DNA of 64,000 bases from Hoeflea_A sp965228785 (GCA_965228785.1 CBDDIF010000001.1:1054001-1118000), one strand, 5' to 3'; positions 26,138-35,875 are shown, counted from the first letter of the stretch. Notes: generated from the sequence alone by a model not told the origin. Made by a program: numbers and translations.

Positions 26138-27552
26138 GCTGCCGCTCCGGCAATCTTTTTCTTGTAGGTCCAGGGCGCGTCCGTTTCGATATGCTGGGCC
26201 AGATCGAGCAACAGCAGATCGGCTCCAATTGGTCCGATCAGTTGGACAGCAAGCGGCAGGCCCGCAGCATCGAGGCCGCGCGGCAGGCTTAGGGCGGGGA
26301 TGCCGGCGATATTGGCAAGCGGAGCGCGCGGTGCAATCTCCTGCATGCGGCCCCAATGAGCGCCGACATCCGAGTGGTCGGTGGGTAGCGCTCGGACTGG
26401 CGGAGGGCTGCCGCCAAGCATCGGCATGATGATGACGTCGATATCGGCAAACAGCTGCCAGCAACCGTGGGCGGTGCGCGCGGCATTCGTATCGGCCACG
26501 AAAAGTTCCATGGCGCTCAAGCGGCGCCCGTCCTCGTAGACGCTGCCGATGAGCAGGCTGATCTCGTCATTGTCGACATCGAGCAAATCCAGCCAGCCGG
26601 TCAGCGATACGGTCAACATGGTGCGGCAGATATGGGCGGCCTGGCGTGACAGCCGATCGAGTTCGTCGACATCGACATCGACAATCTTGTGGCCGTGATC
26701 CTCAAGCAGAGGCACCAGGCTGCGGATTGCTTCGGCCTGCTCGTGTCCAAGGACTGTCTCCGCCGTATCGACGATGCCGATGCGCAGACCCTTGACCGGC
26801 ACACCCGACAACGTCAGTTCGCCGAAGGGGCCCATCGTGTGTCCGCCGGTCGAGACAAGCGCTGCCCGCACATCACGCACCGAGCGCGCCAGCGGCAGCT
26901 CGCCCGTAATGCCCATCAGGTGATTGTCGAATCCCGGCGCGTTGGAAGTCATGCCGCGTGACGGTTTCAAGCCGACGAGGCCGCAACAGGCGGCCGGAAC
27001 TCGGATCGATCCAGCGGCATCCGAAGCCTGGGCGAGCGGAACGATGCCGGAGGCCACCGCTGCAGCCGCGCCGCCGGACGAGCCGCCCGGTGAACGGTCT
27101 GGGTTCCACGGATTGCGTGCCGGCGGGCCGTTGTCCGGCACGCTGGTCAGCGAAAAGCCGAAGGCGGGAACGGATGTAACCCCGAAAGGCTGCAGGCCGG
27201 CGGCGCGGGCGCGCCGGAAACTTTGACTATCTTCCGCAGCCGGTTGAGCGCGGTTGGCGACGGCCTTTGACCCGGCATGAACGGACAAGCCTTTCGCCGT
27301 GTTGCCGAGATCCTTGGCAAGAAATGGCAGACCGGCGAAAGGCGCATTTCGGGCGACAGGATCCTGGGCGGCAATGCGTTCGTCAAACGCGGCCGCCGCC
27401 TCAAGACCCATCTCGTTATCGAGGTGGGAAATCGCGCCGAGTTGATCGTTGCGGGCGGCTTCGATGCTCGCCTGCATCAGCTCGACCGCGCTCACCTCGC
27501 CGTGGCGCACTGCCTCGGCGAGGGCGGTGGCATCATTCACGCCACCCGTCAC
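26134..27552 (-). CDS. Amidase (amidase-signature family)
   Basis: Cytoplasmic hydrolase of 472 residues. The Ser-cisSer-Lys triad is visible: lysine in FLAKD (K around 80), the signature PGGSSGGAAAAVASG with the nucleophilic and cis serines (about 155-170), and DAAGSIRVPAACCG. Length is normal for GatA/amidase relatives. GTG start with AGGA 7 nt upstream, 9 nt after the BMP protein stop. It sits between binding-protein and ATPase genes of a nucleobase importer and downstream of a CodA-like deaminase, so it may open or deamidate a pyrimidine/purine breakdown intermediate (inference); the family is too broad to name the substrate. Confidence 0.92.
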   Translation of the reverse strand: MTGGVNDATALAEAVRHGEVSAVELMQASIEAARNDQLGAISHLDNEMGLEAAAAFDERIAAQDPVARNAPFAGLPFLAKDLGNTAKGLSVHAGSKAVANRAQPAAEDSQSFRRARAAGLQPFGVTSVPAFGFSLTSVPDNGPPARNPWNPDRSPGGSSGGAAAAVASGIVPLAQASDAAGSIRVPAACCGLVGLKPSRGMTSNAPGFDNHLMGITGELPLARSVRDVRAALVSTGGHTMGPFGELTLSGVPVKGLRIGIVDTAETVLGHEQAEAIRSLVPLLEDHGHKIVDVDVDELDRLSRQAAHICRTMLTVSLTGWLDLLDVDNDEISLLIGSVYEDGRRLSAMELFVADTNAARTAHGCWQLFADIDVIIMPMLGGSPPPVRALPTDHSDVGAHWGRMQEIAPRAPLANIAGIPALSLPRGLDAAGLPLAVQLIGPIGADLLLLDLAQHIETDAPWTYKKKIAGAAA

Positions 27553-27561
27553 CGACAGTCC

Positions 27562-28539
27562 TCAGGAGGGTTCGTCGGCGTTGATGGGCACCTCGAAGGA
27601 GCCGTCCTTGATAGCCTTTTGCTTGGCTTCCATGGCGGAAATCGCCTCCGGCGAAATGCCGTCGGATACGAAAATCAGCTCGTTACCGCCGTGCTTCATG
27701 AAGGAGAACTCGGTGTAATCCTTGCCGACCGTCCGACCGGCCTTCACATCCTCGACCACGGCATCGACGGTCGGGCGGAAATTCCAGATGGCGTTGGCGA
27801 ACACCGTACCGGGATAGCGCGGCGTGTAGTCGATCAGCGAGCCGATCGCGAGGACATTGTTCTCCTTGGCGCCGTCAGCTGTGCCGATACGTTCCCCGAA
27901 GATGACATCAGCGCCAGCGTCGATTTGGGCGATCGCCGCTTCCTTGGCCTTGGGTGGGTCGAACCAGGCGCCAATGAAGCCGTTGAGGAACTTGGCATCC
28001 GGATTGACCTCGCGCACGCCATCGCGGAAGGCATTAATCAGGAGATTCACTTCCGGGATTGGATAACCGCCGACGGAACCGAAAGTATCGCTCTTGCTCA
28101 TCGTTCCGGCAAGCATGCCAGCCAGATAGGCCGCTTCGTGGTTGCGGGTGCCGAAGACGCCGAAATTGTCCCCGGACGGGCCGCCGGAGGAGCCCATCAG
28201 GAAGGCGATATCGGGATAGTCGGCTGCGACCTGGCGCGCCTCGTTCTCAACGGCGTAGGACTCGCCCCAGATCAGGTCGACGCCCTGTTCGGCATATTCG
28301 CGCATGGCGCGGGCATAGTCGGTGCCAGAGACGCCTTCGGAGAAGACGTATTCGATCACACCGTCATCGGCGGCTGACTGAAGTGCTTCGTGAATGCGCG
28401 AGTTCCAGGCGTTTTCGACCGGCGATGCATGGATGCCGGCGACCTTGACCTTGTCGGCGGCTAGCACCGGCGACGCTATAACGGGAAGAATGCATGTGGC
28501 TGCCGCCAGAAACAGGCGGCGTGAAAGGCTGGTGTTCAT
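27562..28539 (-). CDS. BMP-family ABC transporter substrate-binding protein
   Basis: Periplasmic binding protein of 325 residues of the BMP/PnrA nucleoside-binding family. The ATG at 28539 gives a twin-arginine-type signal (SLSRRLFLAAATCILPV), so it may be folded before export. Mature landmarks: KVKVAGIHASPVENAWNSRI, YARAMREYAEQGVDLIWGES, GNFGVFGTRNHEAAYLAGML and GADVIFGERIGTADG. It carries no BMP lipobox cysteine. It feeds the ATPase and two permeases downstream; the CodA homologue upstream points to cytosine, purine or a nucleoside as ligand. Confidence 0.92.
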   Translation of the reverse strand: MNTSLSRRLFLAAATCILPVIASPVLAADKVKVAGIHASPVENAWNSRIHEALQSAADDGVIEYVFSEGVSGTDYARAMREYAEQGVDLIWGESYAVENEARQVAADYPDIAFLMGSSGGPSGDNFGVFGTRNHEAAYLAGMLAGTMSKSDTFGSVGGYPIPEVNLLINAFRDGVREVNPDAKFLNGFIGAWFDPPKAKEAAIAQIDAGADVIFGERIGTADGAKENNVLAIGSLIDYTPRYPGTVFANAIWNFRPTVDAVVEDVKAGRTVGKDYTEFSFMKHGGNELIFVSDGISPEAISAMEAKQKAIKDGSFEVPINADEPS

Positions 28540-28657
28540 GGATGTGATCCCCCGATTGTTTCGGACCGGACGGTCCGGTTCGGATTGTTGATATTGAGGT
28601 TTGACCAGACGAATTAGCGGGCGCGCCGCGCGGCTTGTCAATAGCGGCCTGTGGGTA

Positions 28658-29947
28658 TCAGCCACCCTCGACCGGCGCATAATCCGCAGCGTCCACGGAC
28701 TCCGGGCGACCGTCCAGGTGTAAACGCGCCTTTGCCGGCGGCGTCTCGCTGACAATGCGACCGTTGCGGATGACGGTCAGCCGGGTGGCGCCGAGGCGAA
28801 TGGCCTCGATCGGATCGGCGGCCTGGAGCAAAACGCAGTCGGCCGGGTTGCCCTTGGCGATGCCGTATTCGCTGAGACCCAGTGCCGCGGCCGAATTGAC
28901 GGTCACCGCATCGAACATCCAGCGCATGTCATCGCGCGATGTCATGTGAGTGCCATGTATCGCCATATGGGCGACCTGCAGCATGTCGGCATTGCCGAGC
29001 GAATACCACGGGTCCATGCAGCAATCCTGACCCAGAGCGACATTGATGCCGGCCTTCTTCAGCTCCGGCACCCGGGTCATGCCGCGGCGCTTGGGATAGG
29101 TGTCGTGGCGGCCCTGCAGGGTCAGATTGATCAGCGGGTTGGGGATGGCGTGAATGTCGGCCTCCGCTATCAGCGGCAGAAGCTTGGAAACGTAGTAGTT
29201 GTCCATGGAATGCATGGATGTCAGGTGCGAGCCGGCGACCCGGCCCTGCAATCCCAGGCGCACCGTTTCAGCAGCCAGTGTTTCGATATGACGCGACATC
29301 GGATCGTCGCTCTCATCGCAATGAATATCGACGCGCAAGCCGCGGTCGGCGGCGATTTCGCACAGCCTCCGAAGCGACTCGGCTCCGTCCTGCATGGTGC
29401 GTTCGAAATGGGGGATACCACCGACGACATCGACGCCCATGTCGAGAGCACGGATGAGATTGGATTCGGCGTTGGGCGAGCGCAACAACCCGTCCTGGGG
29501 GAAGGCGACGAGTTGCAGATCGATATAGGGTTTGACCCGCTCGCGTACCTCCAGCAGCGCTTCGGCGGCAAGCAGCCGGTCGTCGCAGACATCGACATGG
29601 CTGCGAATGAACAGCAGCCCCTGCGAAACCGCCAGGTCGCAATAGCGCAGTGCCCGTTCGACGACTGCCTCGTGGGTCAGCAACGGCTTCAACTCCCCCC
29701 ACAGCGCGATGCCCTCGAGCAGTGTGCCGGAACGGTTGAGGCGCGGCAGGCCGAGCGACAGGGTGGCGTCCATGTGAAAATGGGGATCGATGAAGGGCGG
29801 CGATACCAGCCGGCCGGCAGCATCGATCATCGTTCCGGCATCGGCCTCGATCTTTGGCTCGACAGCTTCGAAGAGGCCATCCGAGATGGCAATGTCGACG
29901 GCGAGGCCGTCGGGCAATCGGGCGTTCTTGATGAGGATGTCTGGCAT
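28658..29947 (-). CDS. codA: Cytosine deaminase-like amidohydrolase (CodA family)
   Basis: Metal-dependent hydrolase of 429 residues, the CodA length. Metal-site motifs: PFIDPHFHMDATLS (HxH near 60), the histidine in GLRVDIHCDESDD near 210, VAGSHLTSM near 240, and ALGQDCCMDPWYSLGNADML near 315-334 with the catalytic aspartate. GNADMLQVAHMAIH is very close to the CodA pattern. Start at 29947 is the ATG just before ILIKNARLPDG; the open frame extends further without support. It would deaminate cytosine to uracil or act on a related aminopyrimidine or triazine. It heads the operon with the BMP importer (118-nt gap). Confidence 0.85.
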   Translation of the reverse strand: MPDILIKNARLPDGLAVDIAISDGLFEAVEPKIEADAGTMIDAAGRLVSPPFIDPHFHMDATLSLGLPRLNRSGTLLEGIALWGELKPLLTHEAVVERALRYCDLAVSQGLLFIRSHVDVCDDRLLAAEALLEVRERVKPYIDLQLVAFPQDGLLRSPNAESNLIRALDMGVDVVGGIPHFERTMQDGAESLRRLCEIAADRGLRVDIHCDESDDPMSRHIETLAAETVRLGLQGRVAGSHLTSMHSMDNYYVSKLLPLIAEADIHAIPNPLINLTLQGRHDTYPKRRGMTRVPELKKAGINVALGQDCCMDPWYSLGNADMLQVAHMAIHGTHMTSRDDMRWMFDAVTVNSAAALGLSEYGIAKGNPADCVLLQAADPIEAIRLGATRLTVIRNGRIVSETPPAKARLHLDGRPESVDAADYAPVEGG

Positions 29948-30117
29948 GGTCGTCCAATTCGCGGGTCGGTTTGCTTTGTCGCATTGCAGCACGGAGTGAC
30001 AGCCAGCGGCAAGACTTCACTGGCAGAAGCGGTGTCGGAAATGCTCGACATTGCGGCGTCTTGGGGCTATGCCCCGCTGGTCACCGACCGGGGCGCCTGA
30101 CGCGTCCGCCATCAGGG

Positions 30118-31221
30118 ATGAAAAAGATGACCGCAACGAAACCGGAACCAAAACCGGGCGTTATGGATATCGCCGCTTATGTGCCTGGACGCGAGAAGGC
30201 GCACGGCGTTGAGCGGGTCTACAAGCTGTCGGCCAATGAGACCCCGCTCGGCGCAAGCCCAAAGGCTGTCGAAGCGCTGTCCGAGATCGTCGACCGGCTG
30301 CAGATTTATCCCGACGGAAATGCCACGGCGTTGTGCAATGCGATCGCCGAGATGCACGGTCTCAATCCTGCGAACATCCTTTGCGGCAACGGTTCAGACG
30401 AGCTGCTGACGCTACTGTGCCAGGCCTATCTGAGCCCCGGCGACGAGGGTATCATTACCGAGCACGGCTTCCTGGTCTACAAGATCCAGATCATGGCCGC
30501 CGGAGCAACGCCGATAACGGTCAAGGAAACCGATTGCCGCGCCGATGTCGATGCGATCCTGGCGGCGGTTACCGACAGAACCAAGATCGTCTTCCTGGCC
30601 AACCCCAACAATCCGACAGGCACTTATTTGCCGATCGAAGAAGTACGGCGCCTGCAGGCCGGACTACCCGGTGATGTGTTGCTGGTGCTCGATGCGGCCT
30701 ATGCCGAATACGTGCGGCGCAACGACTACGAGTCCGGCATCGAACTGGTCTCGTCCAACGACAATGTCGTCATGACCCGCACCTTTTCAAAAATCTATGG
30801 TCTGGCTGGTCTGCGTGTCGGCTGGTGCTATGCGCCGAAACATGTGATGGACGTGCTGCACCGTATCCGAGGGCCGTTCAACATGAATGCCGCGGCCATT
30901 GCCGCAGGCGTCGCCGCCGTTCGAGATCGCGCGCATATCGACAAGTCCGTCGCCCACAATGAAACCTGGCGTCTCAGGCTGACAGAAGGGCTGGAAGCGC
31001 TGGGGCTGACAGTTACACCGTCGGTCGGCAATTTCGTGCTCATCCATTTCGGCTCGGAACCGGGCAGGACGGCGGCCGATGCCGATGAATATCTGTCGGC
31101 GCGGGGCTACCTGTTGCGGCGTGTCACGGCCTATGGCTTTCCCGATGCTTTGCGCATGAGTGTCGGCTCGGAGGAAGCCAATGAGGGCGTGTTGGCGGCG
31201 CTGAAGGAGTTTCTGGACTGA
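30118..31221 (+). CDS. hisC: Histidinol-phosphate / aromatic aminotransferase (HisC family)
   Basis: PLP fold-type I aminotransferase of 367 residues. Seen: YKLSANETPLGASP (substrate arm, about 37-50), CGNGSDELLTLLCQAYL, FLANPNNPTGTYLP, VLDAAYAEYVR (cofactor Asp/Tyr) and the lysine motif TRTFSKIYGLAGLRVGW. The C-terminal arginine segment is ALRMSVGSEEAN. Start uncertain between ATGs at 30118 and 30127. The stop overlaps the start of a TyrC-like dehydrogenase (TGATG), so in this context it probably works on phenylpyruvate, 4-hydroxyphenylpyruvate or arogenate in aromatic amino acid synthesis, and may also serve histidine synthesis (inference). Confidence 0.92.
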   Translation: MKKMTATKPEPKPGVMDIAAYVPGREKAHGVERVYKLSANETPLGASPKAVEALSEIVDRLQIYPDGNATALCNAIAEMHGLNPANILCGNGSDELLTLLCQAYLSPGDEGIITEHGFLVYKIQIMAAGATPITVKETDCRADVDAILAAVTDRTKIVFLANPNNPTGTYLPIEEVRRLQAGLPGDVLLVLDAAYAEYVRRNDYESGIELVSSNDNVVMTRTFSKIYGLAGLRVGWCYAPKHVMDVLHRIRGPFNMNAAAIAAGVAAVRDRAHIDKSVAHNETWRLRLTEGLEALGLTVTPSVGNFVLIHFGSEPGRTAADADEYLSARGYLLRRVTAYGFPDALRMSVGSEEANEGVLAALKEFLD

Positions 31222-32159
31222 TGAGTCATTTCAACAAGATCGCGCTGATCGGCATCGGTCTGATCGGGTCATCCCTGGCGCGGGTAATCCGAGAGAAGGG
31301 ACTTGCCGACAAGATCATTGTCGCCAGCAAGACATCGGAGACACTGGAGCGGGCGCACCAGCTTGAACTGGGTGATTCCTACACGACATCGAGCGCCGAA
31401 GCCGCGCGCGATGCGGATTTGGTCATCGTCAGTGTGCCGGTCGGTGCATCGGGCCGGGTGGCGCGCGACATCGAAGGCGTGCTGAAGCCCGGCACCATCC
31501 TGACCGATGTCGGATCGACCAAGAAATCGGTCATCGAGCAGATGCAGCCCTACGTTCCCGAAGGTGTGCACTTCATTCCCGGTCATCCGATTGCCGGTAC
31601 CGAGCATTCGGGTCCGGATGCCGGGTTCTCGACCCTGTTCGAGGGCCGCTGGTGTATCTTGACGCCGCCGCCCGGTACCGACGAGACCGCGCTGCAGACG
31701 CTAACCGCGTTCTGGCAGGATTGCGGTTCGATGGTCGATCGCATGGACGCCGATCATCACGATCTGGTGCTTGCCATCGTCTCGCATCTTCCCCAGATCA
31801 TCGCCTACAACATTGTCGGTACCGCGGACGACCTTGAAGCGGTGACCAAGTCGCAGGTTATCAAATATTCCGCCTCCGGCTTTCGCGACTTTACCCGCCT
31901 GGCCGCCTCCGACCCGACCATGTGGCGCGATGTCTGTCTCAACAATCGCGAAGCCATCCTGGAAATGCTGGCCCGGTTTTCCGAGGACCTGTCGTCGCTG
32001 CAGCGGGCGATCCGCTGGGGCGATGGCGACAAGCTTTTCGATCTGTTCAGTCGCACCCGCCAGATCCGCAAGTCGATCGTCGAAGCGGGCCAGGACGTCG
32101 ACGTGCCCAATTTCGGTCGCCACGTGGCGACTGCCGAGCCGACGGAAGGGATCGAGTAG
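31221..32159 (+). CDS. tyrC: Prephenate/arogenate (cyclohexadienyl) dehydrogenase
   Basis: NAD(P)-dependent enzyme of tyrosine synthesis; 312 residues. Rossmann motif ALIGIGLIGSSLARVI (GxGxxGxS, residues 8-23), TDVGSTKKSVIEQM, the conserved catalytic-histidine region FIPGHPIAGTEHSGPDAG (H-P-I-A-G-T-E-H near 120-127), and helical C-terminal dimerisation domain with DHHDLVLAIVSHLPQIIAY near 175-193. Co-translated with the upstream aminotransferase. Confidence 0.94.
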   Translation: MSHFNKIALIGIGLIGSSLARVIREKGLADKIIVASKTSETLERAHQLELGDSYTTSSAEAARDADLVIVSVPVGASGRVARDIEGVLKPGTILTDVGSTKKSVIEQMQPYVPEGVHFIPGHPIAGTEHSGPDAGFSTLFEGRWCILTPPPGTDETALQTLTAFWQDCGSMVDRMDADHHDLVLAIVSHLPQIIAYNIVGTADDLEAVTKSQVIKYSASGFRDFTRLAASDPTMWRDVCLNNREAILEMLARFSEDLSSLQRAIRWGDGDKLFDLFSRTRQIRKSIVEAGQDVDVPNFGRHVATAEPTEGIE

Positions 32160-32245
32160 GCGACGCAGCGCACTTGCCAAGCGATCCCGAACGTGCGGAA
32201 GTGCGGCGGGGGTGCCCGCCGTGTTGACGCGGGCCGGCAGGAACG

Positions 32246-34231
32246 ATGAACAGTCGAAGCATCAGTACGCGATTCAATTTTGCCCTGATCGCAATCGTTA
32301 CCGCGATCATGGTCGCCTTTGCGGCGGTAGCGACAATATACGCGACGGAGCGGTCGTCGAGGGCGCTTGAGGCCCGGCTGGACAATTACCTGAATATTTC
32401 TGCGGTGAGCCTCGAAGCGCCGCTGTGGAACTTCGACAATCCCATCGTCGAGGGATATCTCGACTCGCTGATGCTCGACACATCGATCGTGCTGGCACGC
32501 GTGGTCTCCGGTGACGGGACCGTTATCATCCGCGCACGGCCAGATCACGACGGCCGCAGCATCGAGGATCTTGTGGAACTGGAAGCCTATGCCGTTCGAC
32601 GCGGAATTGTCGAGCGGGACGGGAATGAACTCGGCACCGTCGAACTGGCGGCCACCCGGGCCGAACTGCGGGAGGAAATCACCACCAACACGATAGCCAT
32701 CGTGCTGGTTACCCTGGCTGTCCTGGCGACGATCACGACGGCTTCGCTGGTCATATCGCGGCGATACATCGTCAAGCCTCTGGCAGACCTTCAGTCGTCG
32801 GCAGCTGCCATCGGCAGCGGTAATCTCGACACGGACATCCGCATGGACGGACAGGACGAAATTGCCCAGCTTGCCCGCTCCTTTTCCAGCATGCGAAATT
32901 CGATCCGCGAACTCGTGGCCGAGTTGCGACAGGCCAACGAAACGCTGGAGGCGCGGGTCGACCAGCGCACCCAGGAAGTGACCGCTACCCAGCAGAAACT
33001 TGTCGATGCGATCGAAAGTACGTCCGAAGGTTTCGCGTTTTTCGACTCAGACGACCGACTTGTCCTGCACAACGCGCAATACAAGACACTGCTTTACGGC
33101 GATACGGACATGGAGATCGAATCAGGCATGACGTTCGAGGGCATCTTGCGCGCAGGGCTCGATGCGGGCGTGGTTGCGGTCGAGGAGGGCGATCGTGACG
33201 ACTTCATCAAAACCAGGCTGCAACAGCATCGAAACCCTCAAGGGCCGATCCTCCAGCGCCGCGGCAAGGGCAACTGGATCCAGATCAGCGAGCGAAAGAC
33301 GAGCGATGGCGGAACGGTCGCCGTGTTTAGCGACATATCGCAATTGAAGAACCGCGAAGCGGATCTGACCGAAAAGACCGCCATGCTCGAACACCTGTCG
33401 AGTCAACTGGCAAAATACCTTTCACCACAGATCTACGCCTCAATCTTCAAGGGCACCCAGGAGGTCAAGGTCGCCGCAAGCCGCAAGAAACTGACGGTCT
33501 TTTTCTCCGATATCGAGGGCTTCACCGAGACTGCCGAGCGGATGGAGTCGGAGGAGCTCACCGGTCTGCTCAACAGCTATCTCACGGAGATGTCGAAAAT
33601 CGCCATCGAGTACGGTGCGACCATCGACAAATATGTCGGTGACGCAATCCTGATTTTCTTCGGCGACCCTGAGAGTCGCGGCATCCAGCAGGACGCCCTG
33701 GCTTGCGCCCGCATGGCGATCGCCATGTCAAAACGCATGGCCGAACTGCAGGTCGAGTGGCGACGGGCGGGCATACTGGATCCGTTGAAATGCCGCATCG
33801 GCATCCACACGGACTACTGCACGGTCGGGAATTTCGGCAGCGAGAGCCGCATGGACTACACGATCATCGGGCGCGGTGTGAACACTGCGGCCCGGCTTGA
33901 ATCGGTGGCCGATTCCGGCCAGATCCTGGTTTCCTACGCCACCTATGCGCAAATCTGCGATGACATTCCCTGCACTAGCCGGGGGCAGGTTGAAGTCAAG
34001 GGCATTCCGCACCCGATCGATGTTTACGAGGTTTTGGTGGACGGCGATATCCGCCCGGAGCTGCGGGTCGAAGAAAAACCGGAGGATTCAAAGCTGGTGC
34101 TGGATGTCGGCGATCTCAGCGCATCGGAGCGGGTGCGGTTTGCCGGTCTGCTGCGCGATCTTTTGACCAAACTTCCCGATGGCGACGCCTCATCGAACCC
34201 GACCTCGCCGTCGAAGAAGGATCTCAATTGA
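32246..34231 (+). CDS. Membrane-bound class III adenylate cyclase with HAMP and PAS domains
   Basis: Signal-transduction enzyme of 661 residues that makes cAMP. N-terminal membrane helix (11-33), periplasmic sensor domain (34-148), second helix (149-171), HAMP (172-225), a short coiled coil, a PAS-like domain (255-365, ESTSEGFAFFDSDDRLVLHN), then a class III cyclase domain (413-600). Catalytic residues are in place: metal aspartates D422 (FFSDIEGFTE) and D466, adenine-specifying lysine K462 (DKYVGD) and D537 (MDYTIIG), and transition-state N546 and R550 (RGVNTAARLE). The K/D pair indicates ATP rather than GTP. It ends 8 bp inside the convergent gene at 34224. The periplasmic ligand is unknown. 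Confidence 0.93.
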   Translation: MNSRSISTRFNFALIAIVTAIMVAFAAVATIYATERSSRALEARLDNYLNISAVSLEAPLWNFDNPIVEGYLDSLMLDTSIVLARVVSGDGTVIIRARPDHDGRSIEDLVELEAYAVRRGIVERDGNELGTVELAATRAELREEITTNTIAIVLVTLAVLATITTASLVISRRYIVKPLADLQSSAAAIGSGNLDTDIRMDGQDEIAQLARSFSSMRNSIRELVAELRQANETLEARVDQRTQEVTATQQKLVDAIESTSEGFAFFDSDDRLVLHNAQYKTLLYGDTDMEIESGMTFEGILRAGLDAGVVAVEEGDRDDFIKTRLQQHRNPQGPILQRRGKGNWIQISERKTSDGGTVAVFSDISQLKNREADLTEKTAMLEHLSSQLAKYLSPQIYASIFKGTQEVKVAASRKKLTVFFSDIEGFTETAERMESEELTGLLNSYLTEMSKIAIEYGATIDKYVGDAILIFFGDPESRGIQQDALACARMAIAMSKRMAELQVEWRRAGILDPLKCRIGIHTDYCTVGNFGSESRMDYTIIGRGVNTAARLESVADSGQILVSYATYAQICDDIPCTSRGQVEVKGIPHPIDVYEVLVDGDIRPELRVEEKPEDSKLVLDVGDLSASERVRFAGLLRDLLTKLPDGDASSNPTSPSKKDLN

Positions 34232-34991
34232 TCAGGACACCGTCCTCGACGGCATATTCCAGTTTCAGTTCCCGAATTTCGTCCGCCCTTTCCTTCAGGA
34301 ACTCATTGAACTCGGCAATCAGTTCCGGATGTTTGATGGATGACAGAACGCGGGCACTGCGCACGTGCGGAAGGCTGTCGTCGAAGACCAGGGCTTCGGG
34401 TTGCTTCAATACGTTCCTGAGATAGTACTTGCTCGTCGCGACGTTGGAATATGCGCCATCAATACGACCGAGAATGGCCTGTTTCAGAAGGCCCGAATAG
34501 GAGTTGTTTTCCAGCAGTTCGACCGAGCCATTAGCAATGCGGTCCTGGAAACCGATCGGTGTCCAGCCTGCCACAAGACCGAGCTTTTTCACCCCATCGA
34601 CACCGGTTCCCTTGCTCTTTGGCGGAACAAGTACGCCGTTGACATATTCCACCGCCGGGTCGCTGTAATGGATTTCCGCGTCCTTTTTGACGTGCAGCGC
34701 CCATTTCGAGTTGTCGGGATATTTCAAGTCTCCGGTGCCGTTGACGAATTCGTAGAAGAGCCGCTTGACCGGGAAAGCCACATACTCGAACGTGTAGCCG
34801 CGGCTTTCTGCGAACATGTCCAGCAGATCTCGGTTGAAACCGGAATAGGTTTCGTCTTCGTAGCGGGAATAGGGTGGAAGCTCCACGTAATCCTGCACCA
34901 CCACCGTGAATTTCTTGTTGTCGTCGGCGTATGCGGACGGCAATGCCAACAGCAATAATATCAAGCTAAAGCAAACGAAATGTTTTTTCAT
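34224..34991 (-). CDS. Periplasmic solute-binding protein, amino-acid (SBP_bac_3) type
   Basis: Exported protein of 255 residues with a signal peptide (MKKHFVCFSLILLLLALPSA, cleaved near AYA). Mature part shows the type II binding-protein order: KFTVVVQDYVELPPYSRYED, GFNRDLLDMFAESRGYTFEY, KKLGLVAGWTPIGFQDRIAN, LLKQAILGRIDGAYSN, ending in FNEFLKERADEIREL. No permease or ATPase lies beside it, so it is either an orphan component or a sensor for the adjacent membrane cyclase, whose stop codon it overlaps tail-to-tail; the latter is speculation. 34992-35164 upstream holds no gene that I recognise. Confidence 0.8.
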   Translation of the reverse strand: MKKHFVCFSLILLLLALPSAYADDNKKFTVVVQDYVELPPYSRYEDETYSGFNRDLLDMFAESRGYTFEYVAFPVKRLFYEFVNGTGDLKYPDNSKWALHVKKDAEIHYSDPAVEYVNGVLVPPKSKGTGVDGVKKLGLVAGWTPIGFQDRIANGSVELLENNSYSGLLKQAILGRIDGAYSNVATSKYYLRNVLKQPEALVFDDSLPHVRSARVLSSIKHPELIAEFNEFLKERADEIRELKLEYAVEDGVLIN

Positions 34992-35164
34992 GGGGCCCCC
35001 ACAGCTTGCCGAGTCGCTCCCAAGATCGAAACGGCGATTTCAGTCATTCCGCGTCCCGATCGGCCGTCGGGCCGCGAGCGTCGGTCTCTTGTGGCTGGTG
35101 CGCCAATTATTTCGTGCAAACGGCGATGTGGCAAGCGGCAATGAGTTCTTTGGGCGAACAGGGC

Positions 35165-35875
35165 TCAGTCTTTCAGCAGTTGCTCCACATAGGCAGGCAC
35201 GACCTCGGTGGCCTTGCCGTGTATGGCTTCGTCGAAGCGCGAGATGACCTCGGAGGGCTCCAGGTTGAGTTCCACCGTGTGGGCACCGGCGGAAAAAGCA
35301 TCGGCAACGAATCCGGCGGCCGGGTAGACATTGCCGCTGGTGCCGATCGATAGGAACAGGTCGCACTGACGAAGTGCGGCATAGATGCGGTCCATCTGGT
35401 AGGGCATCTCGCCGAACCAGACGACGTCTGGCCGGAGGCCGCCGCTGGTACCGCATCGCCCGCAGATAGTGTCGACCGTCAGGTCGTCATTTTCCCAGGG
35501 CGAGCGGGTGCCGCAATGCATGCAGAGCTTCTTCAGCATCTCACCGTGCATATGGATGAGATTGTTCGTTCCAGCCCATTCGTGCAGCGGATCGATGTTC
35601 TGCGTGACCGTCAGCACTTCTCCTGGGTGTTCGGCCTCCAACCGTGCCAGCGCCTCATGCGCGGCATTCGGTTTGACATCGCGGGATCCGTTGCGCCGCT
35701 CGTTGTAAAAGGCCAGCACCCGCTTCGGATCTCGCTCAAAAGCCTCTGGCGTTGCTACATCTTCGATGCGGACTTTCGACCAGATGCCGTCCTTGTCGCG
35801 AAACGTGGAAATACCTGATTCCGCCGACAGGCCGGCGCCTGTAAGAATAACGATGCGTTCGAAAGGGCCGATCAT
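35165..35875 (-). CDS. cobB: NAD-dependent protein deacylase, sirtuin family (CobB-like)
   Basis: Cytoplasmic sirtuin of 236 residues. NAD site LTGAGLSAESGISTFRDKDG (11-30), TQNIDPLHEWAG (91-102), catalytic H110 (LIHMHGE), four zinc cysteines C118, C121, C138 and C141, and SIGTSGNVYPAAGF. The Y57..R60 pair (FYNERR) is the class III signature seen in E. coli CobB and SIRT5, where it binds acidic acyl groups, so it may remove succinyl or malonyl as well as acetyl groups. ATG overlaps the GntR stop by 4 bp, making a gntR-sirtuin operon next to the TRAP/2-hydroxyacid genes. Confidence 0.93.
   Translation of the reverse strand: MIGPFERIVILTGAGLSAESGISTFRDKDGIWSKVRIEDVATPEAFERDPKRVLAFYNERRNGSRDVKPNAAHEALARLEAEHPGEVLTVTQNIDPLHEWAGTNNLIHMHGEMLKKLCMHCGTRSPWENDDLTVDTICGRCGTSGGLRPDVVWFGEMPYQMDRIYAALRQCDLFLSIGTSGNVYPAAGFVADAFSAGAHTVELNLEPSEVISRFDEAIHGKATEVVPAYVEQLLKD

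Noticed and set aside
29996..30100. A 34-codon frame (GTG start) with a Walker A-like GVTASGKTS string before the aminotransferase gene
   Set aside because: Too short for a nucleotide-binding fold, weak ribosome site, and not rich in aromatic residues as a leader peptide would be; may be chance or a relic.
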